DNA of 64,000 bases from JAMLIN01 sp964476625 (GTDB lineage: Bacteria; Pseudomonadota; Gammaproteobacteria; Burkholderiales; Burkholderiaceae_E). Location: positions 26,387-90,386 of the forward strand of contig CAYZBJ010000005.1 of assembly GCA_964476625.1 (NCBI GenBank), read 5' to 3'. Each line of letters opens with the position of its first letter. Position 1 is the first letter of the stretch. A model generated the notes under the pieces. That model ran no database searches. It saw only the letters and a list, made by a program, of their open reading frames with translations, and was not told the origin of the DNA. This document shows positions 60,160 to 64,000 of the stretch, piece by piece. Both the position numbers and the translations under genes were made by a program.

Positions 60160-60171
60160 CGCGGTCGAGCT

Positions 60172-61677
60172 TCAGGCCGGGAATTCGGAGGTGTCGACCA
60201 GCGAGCCGTCTTCCTCGACGGTTTCGAGCCAGACGGTGAAGCCCCAGAGCTTCTGGAGGTTGCGCATCACCCGGGTCGACTCATTGGACAGGCCGCGGCC
60301 GCGATGGCGGCGGTGCTGCACCCGCAGGCTGCGGTCGCCGTCGCGGTCGAAGCCGACGATCTGGATGTCGGGCAGCAGGTTGTCACGGTTGTATTGCTCC
60401 GAGAGCAGCTTGCGCACCCGCCGGTAGCCCTGCTCGTTGTGGATCGCGTCGATCTCGAGGAACTCCCGGTCCTCGTGGTCGGCCACCGCGAACAGGCGGA
60501 ACTCCCGGATAAGCTTCGGCGACAGGTACTGGTTGATGAAGGATTCGTCCTTGTAGTTGCGCATCGCGAAGTCGAGGGTGCGCTGCCAGTCGGTGCCGGC
60601 GATATCCGGGAACCATTCCCGATCCTCGTCGGTCGGCTCCTCGCAGATGCGCCGGATGTCGCGGAACATCGAGAAGCCCAGCGCGTAGGGGTTGAAGCCT
60701 CCGTAGCCGCGCTCGTCGAAGCCGCGCTGGCTGACGACGTTGGTGTGCGAGGCGAGCACTTCGAGCATCAGGCCGTCGGTGACCAGGCCCTTGTCGTAGA
60801 GGCGATTGAGGATGGTGTAATGCCAGAAGGTGGCCCATCCCTCGTTCATGACCTTGGTCAGGCCTTGCGGATAGAAGTACTGCGCCATCTTGCGCACGAT
60901 CCGGACGATCTCGCGCTGCCAGGGCTCGAGGCGCGGTGAGTACTTCTCGACGAAGTACAGCAGGTTCTCCTGCGGTTCGCCGGGCAGGCCGGTATCGGCC
61001 GTCTCGTCGGACCCGGCCGGCGCGGGCGATGGTGGCAGGGTCCGCCAGATCTCGTCATGTCGGCTCCAGGCGTATTCCTCGCGCTCGCGCTGGCGCACCC
61101 GCTCGGCTTCGGCCGACAGCTTCGGCGGATGGCGGTAGCGGCTCACGCCGAAGTCCATCAGGCTGTGGCAGGCATCGAGCGTCTCCTCGACGGCGCCGAT
61201 GCCATGGCGCTCCTCGCACTTCATGATGTATTTGCGGGCGAACACCATGTAGTCGATGATCGCGTCGGCGCTTGTCCACTGCCGGAACAGGTAGTTGCCC
61301 TTGAAGAAGGAGTTGTGCCCGTAGCAGGCATGCGCGATCACCAGCGCCTGCAGGGCGATCGGGTTCTCCTCCATCAGGTAGGCGATGCAGGGATCGGAGT
61401 TGATCACGATCTCGTAGGCGAGGCCGCGCGCGCCTTCGCGATACGCCTTCTCGTCGCGGATGAAGGCCTTGCCGAAGCTCCAGTGCGGATAGCTGATCGG
61501 CAGCCCCACCGAGGCATAGGCGTCGAGCATCTGCTCGGAGCTGATCACCTCGATCTGGTTGGGGTAGCAGTCCAGGCCGAACTCGCCGACCGCGATCTCG
61601 CGGATGGCTTCGTCGTAGCGGGCGATCAGCTCGAAGTCCCAGTCGGCGCCGGTGGAGATCGGGGTGCGTTGGGCCAT
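60172..61677 (-). CDS. SpoVR family protein
   Basis: A 501-residue cytoplasmic protein matching SpoVR/YcgB along its whole length (SYPHWSFGKAF, AHACYGHNSFFKGNYLF, NEGWATFWHYTI). Conserved His and Glu residues in these segments suggest metal binding, but no activity is known. In proteobacteria it belongs with PrkA and YeaH, and here it is the last gene of that operon, nine bases after yeaH. The group is linked to stationary phase and nitrogen stress in E. coli. Confidence 0.93.
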   Translation of the reverse strand: MAQRTPISTGADWDFELIARYDEAIREIAVGEFGLDCYPNQIEVISSEQMLDAYASVGLPISYPHWSFGKAFIRDEKAYREGARGLAYEIVINSDPCIAYLMEENPIALQALVIAHACYGHNSFFKGNYLFRQWTSADAIIDYMVFARKYIMKCEERHGIGAVEETLDACHSLMDFGVSRYRHPPKLSAEAERVRQREREEYAWSRHDEIWRTLPPSPAPAGSDETADTGLPGEPQENLLYFVEKYSPRLEPWQREIVRIVRKMAQYFYPQGLTKVMNEGWATFWHYTILNRLYDKGLVTDGLMLEVLASHTNVVSQRGFDERGYGGFNPYALGFSMFRDIRRICEEPTDEDREWFPDIAGTDWQRTLDFAMRNYKDESFINQYLSPKLIREFRLFAVADHEDREFLEIDAIHNEQGYRRVRKLLSEQYNRDNLLPDIQIVGFDRDGDRSLRVQHRRHRGRGLSNESTRVMRNLQKLWGFTVWLETVEEDGSLVDTSEFPA

Positions 61678-61686
61678 CGTGTTCCT

Positions 61687-62937
61687 TCAGGCCGGCTGGC
61701 GGCCGAACAGCTCGCGAAACACCGGGTAGATGTCGCCGCGTTCCTGCACGCCGCGCATCGCGAAGCGCGGGGATTCGATCCGCCGGTAGGCGGCCGACAG
61801 GGAAGAGGCCCGGCTGCTGCCTTCGTCGCCGACCTCGATATAGGCGAAGTAGCGTGCCTTCGGCAGCAGCTTCTCGACCAGGAAGTTGCGGCTCTTCTCG
61901 GGGTCGGCGCCGAAGGCGTCGCCGTCCGAGGCTTGCGCCGCGTAGATGTTCCACTGGTCGGCCGGATAGCGATCGGCGATGACCTCCTCCATCAGGTGCA
62001 GCGCCGAGTACACCACGGTCCCGCCGGTCTTGGGATCATGGAAGAAGTGCTCTTCGTCGACCTCCTCGGCGTCGTCGGTGTGGCGGATGAAGACGACGTC
62101 GACATGCTCGTACTTGCGCTCGAGGAACAGGTACAGCAGGGTGTAGAAGCGCTTGGCGAGATCCTTCTTGCGCTCGTCCATCGAGGCCGAGACGTCCATC
62201 AGGCAGAACATGACCGCCCGGCTGAGCGGGCGCGGCACCATCACCCGGTGGCGATAGCGCAGGTCGATCTCGTCGAGGAAGGGCACCCGGGCGATGCGCC
62301 GGCGCAGGCTCGAGATTTCCTCGGCGAGCGCGGGGTCGTCCCGCGCCTGGGCATCGGGGTCGCCGCGGGCCTCGATCTCGGCGAGCCGGCGCCGCGCCGC
62401 GCCGGTCAGGGCGATGCGCCGGCCGAGCGCCTGGCGCAGCGAGCGCGCCACCGCCAGGTTGGTCGGTGCCCCCTGCGGGGTGTAGCCGGCGCGCTGCGGG
62501 CGGCTCTCCTTGAGGTTGCCGACCACGTTGCGCACCATGTTCGGCAGCTCGAGGTCGTCGAGGAAGAGCGTCATGAATTCTTCACGCGACAAGGTGAACG
62601 TAAAGCCGTCCTCGCCCTCGCCACCTCCTTCGCCACTGCCGCTGCCCTGGCCGCCCCCGCCGGGCGGACGGCGGATGCGATCGCCCGTGTTGAACTCGCG
62701 GTTGCGCGGATGCACCGTCTCGCGGTCGCCGCCGGCGCCGTGGCGGATTATCGGCTCGGCGATGTCCCGGTGCGGGATGTGGACCGTGCCGCCCTGTTCC
62801 ATGTCGCGGATCGAGCGCTTCGAGACCATGTCGGCCACCGCGCGCTGCAGGTGCGCCTTGTAGCGGCGCATGAAGCGGGCGCGGTTGACCGCGCTCTTGT
62901 TGCGATCGTTCAGTCGTCTGTCGATGATTACTGACAT
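61687..62937 (-). CDS. yeaH: YeaH/YhbH family (DUF444) protein
   Basis: A 416-residue protein. The N-terminus (IIDRRLNDRNKSAVNRARF) and a Gly-rich linker near 95-110 lead into a von Willebrand A-like domain with the metal site DVSASMDE. It is the standard partner of the PrkA serine kinase and is thought to be its co-factor or target. The start at 62937 fits the family. It lies between prkA and spoVR in one operon. Confidence 0.93.
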   Translation of the reverse strand: MSVIIDRRLNDRNKSAVNRARFMRRYKAHLQRAVADMVSKRSIRDMEQGGTVHIPHRDIAEPIIRHGAGGDRETVHPRNREFNTGDRIRRPPGGGGQGSGSGEGGGEGEDGFTFTLSREEFMTLFLDDLELPNMVRNVVGNLKESRPQRAGYTPQGAPTNLAVARSLRQALGRRIALTGAARRRLAEIEARGDPDAQARDDPALAEEISSLRRRIARVPFLDEIDLRYRHRVMVPRPLSRAVMFCLMDVSASMDERKKDLAKRFYTLLYLFLERKYEHVDVVFIRHTDDAEEVDEEHFFHDPKTGGTVVYSALHLMEEVIADRYPADQWNIYAAQASDGDAFGADPEKSRNFLVEKLLPKARYFAYIEVGDEGSSRASSLSAAYRRIESPRFAMRGVQERGDIYPVFRELFGRQPA

Positions 62938-62995
62938 CGTCTGGGCCCGGAAGGTTTCCGATCGGCGCGCGCCGCAGCGCGCGCCCCCGCGGCGC

Positions 62996-64000
62996 CTACT
63001 GCGACTTGCGCACCCGCAGGTACCACTCGCAGAGCAGGCGCACCTGTTTCTCTGTATATCCCTTGCTGACCATCCTTTCAACGAAACTGTCGTGCTTGCG
63101 CTGGTCTTCGGCCGATGCCTTGGCATTGAACGAGATCACCGGCAGCAGCTCCTCGGTGTTCGAGAACATCTTCTTCTCGATCACTTCGCGCAGCTTCTCG
63201 TAGCTCGTCCATGCCGGGTTCTTGCCGTTGTTGTTGGCGCGCGCCCGCAGCACGAAGTTGACGATCTCGTTGCGGAAGTCCTTCGGGTTGGCAATGCCTG
63301 CCGGCTTCTCGATCTTCTCGAGCTCGCCGTTCAACTGCGCGCGGTCGAAGCTCTCGCCGGTTTCCTGGTCGCGGTAGTCCTCGTCCTGGATCCAGTAGTC
63401 GGCGTACGTGACGTAGCGATCGAAGATGTTCTGCCCGTACTCCGAGTAGGACTCGAGGTAGGCGGTCTGGATCTCCTTGCCGATGAACTCCGCATAGCGC
63501 GGCGCGAGCCAGCCCTTGATGAAGTCCAGGTAGCGACGCTGGACGTCCTCGGGCAGCTGTTCGCGCAGCAGCTTCTGCTCGAGCACGTACATCAGGTGCA
63601 CCGGGTTGGCCGCGATCTCGGTCTGATCGTAGTTGAACACCGCCGACAGCACCTTGTAGGCGAAGCGCGTCGAGATGCCGCTCATGCCCTCGTCGATGCC
63701 GGCGTAGTCGCGATACTCCTGCACCGACTTGGCGGTCGGGTCGACGTCCTTGAGGTTCTCGCCGTCGTAGACCCGCATCTTCGTGTAGATGCTCGAGTTG
63801 TCGGGCTCCTTGAGCCGCGAGAGCACCGCGAACTGCGACATGATGTCGAGCGTGCCCGGCGCGCAGGGCGCGCTCGCCAGCGAGCTGTTGGCCAGCAGCT
63901 TCTCGTAGATCTTGATCTCCTCGGAAGTCTGCAGGCAGTAGGGCACCTTGACGATGTAGATCCGGTCGAGGAAGGCCTCGTTGTTGCGGTTGTTGCGGAA
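62996..64000 (-). CDS. prkA: PrkA family serine protein kinase, C-terminal part
   Basis: The frame is open to the window end, so the N-terminus (AAA+ domain) is missing; about 335 residues are seen. The sequence NNEAFLDRIYIVKVPYCLQ and GLAPRYAEF-like KGWLAPRYAEFIGKEIQTAYLES match the PrkA C-terminal domain, which resembles cAMP-kinase sensor folds. PrkA/YeaG phosphorylates proteins on serine in stress. It is the first gene of the prkA-yeaH-spoVR operon; yeaH starts 58 bases after its stop. Confidence 0.93.
   Translation of the reverse strand, partial: FRNNRNNEAFLDRIYIVKVPYCLQTSEEIKIYEKLLANSSLASAPCAPGTLDIMSQFAVLSRLKEPDNSSIYTKMRVYDGENLKDVDPTAKSVQEYRDYAGIDEGMSGISTRFAYKVLSAVFNYDQTEIAANPVHLMYVLEQKLLREQLPEDVQRRYLDFIKGWLAPRYAEFIGKEIQTAYLESYSEYGQNIFDRYVTYADYWIQDEDYRDQETGESFDRAQLNGELEKIEKPAGIANPKDFRNEIVNFVLRARANNNGKNPAWTSYEKLREVIEKKMFSNTEELLPVISFNAKASAEDQRKHDSFVERMVSKGYTEKQVRLLCEWYLRVRKSQ

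Noticed and set aside
1..64000. CRISPR arrays, phage or insertion sequences
   Set aside because: No regularly spaced repeats, transposase, integrase or phage structural genes were seen; the only repeats are the palindrome at 43238, the lipoprotein tail and the TAXI duplication.

Overview
The window is a 64 kb piece of a high-GC, gene-dense Gram-negative chromosome. It has TonB-dependent transport, an LpxR-type outer-membrane protein, Tat and lipoprotein signals, TRAP-TAXI transporters and a PrkA/YeaH/SpoVR operon. The gene mix best fits a betaproteobacterium of Burkholderiales type. That placement is inference from gene content; no rRNA or tRNA gene was seen. One 10-N assembly gap lies at 50939-50948, inside a gene.

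Layout. 1-5.5 kb: a RuBisCO-like protein coupled to a cupin, a MATE exporter, then small enzymes (GFA, SRPBCC, PaaI thioesterase) and an AT-richer NYN-LOTUS gene. 5.9-10.9 kb: a secreted RHS-repeat protein ending in a DUF2235 lipase-like domain, translationally coupled to a small exported protein that is a good immunity candidate. 11-19.7 kb: two MFS transporters, three paralogous LuxR-type regulators, a degenerate HD-family protein and an SbmA/BacA-like transporter. 19.9-25.5 kb: a hypothetical gene, DUF2853, an overlapping Tat-peptide/GMC oxidoreductase/DUF2264 operon and an enoyl-reductase-like MDR enzyme. 25.7-32.4 kb: a dimethylformamidase-like lipoprotein with a Pro-Ala-Glu tail, a tandem Usp protein, a class II aldolase, an enoyl-CoA hydratase and a CpxRA-like two-component system.

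32.5-39.8 kb: three tandem TAXI solute-binding proteins, each apparently with its own promoter, a strong hairpin terminator, one fused TRAP permease, then overlapping pnuC and NadR-like kinase genes for nicotinamide riboside salvage. 39.8-46 kb: an LpxR-like protein, an SDR and a divergent acyl-CoA dehydrogenase (fatty acid metabolism), a 26-bp perfect inverted repeat, a YecA-type SEC-C protein, an amidase and a small membrane protein. 46-51 kb: a divergent pair of GH17 membrane protein and GH17-GT2 fusion resembling the NdvC/NdvB system for beta-1,3/1,6 glucans. 51-53.6 kb: a TPP riboswitch in front of a TonB-dependent receptor, which points to outer-membrane uptake of thiamin or a precursor.

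53.6-60 kb: mostly small stand-alone genes (VOC, type I methionine aminopeptidase, CMD, HxlR, PPC, RidA, serine hydrolase, GST, an AadA-type aminoglycoside adenylyltransferase, DUF2784) and a RidA C-terminal fragment. 60.1-64 kb: the spoVR-yeaH-prkA stress operon on the minus strand, running off the window edge.
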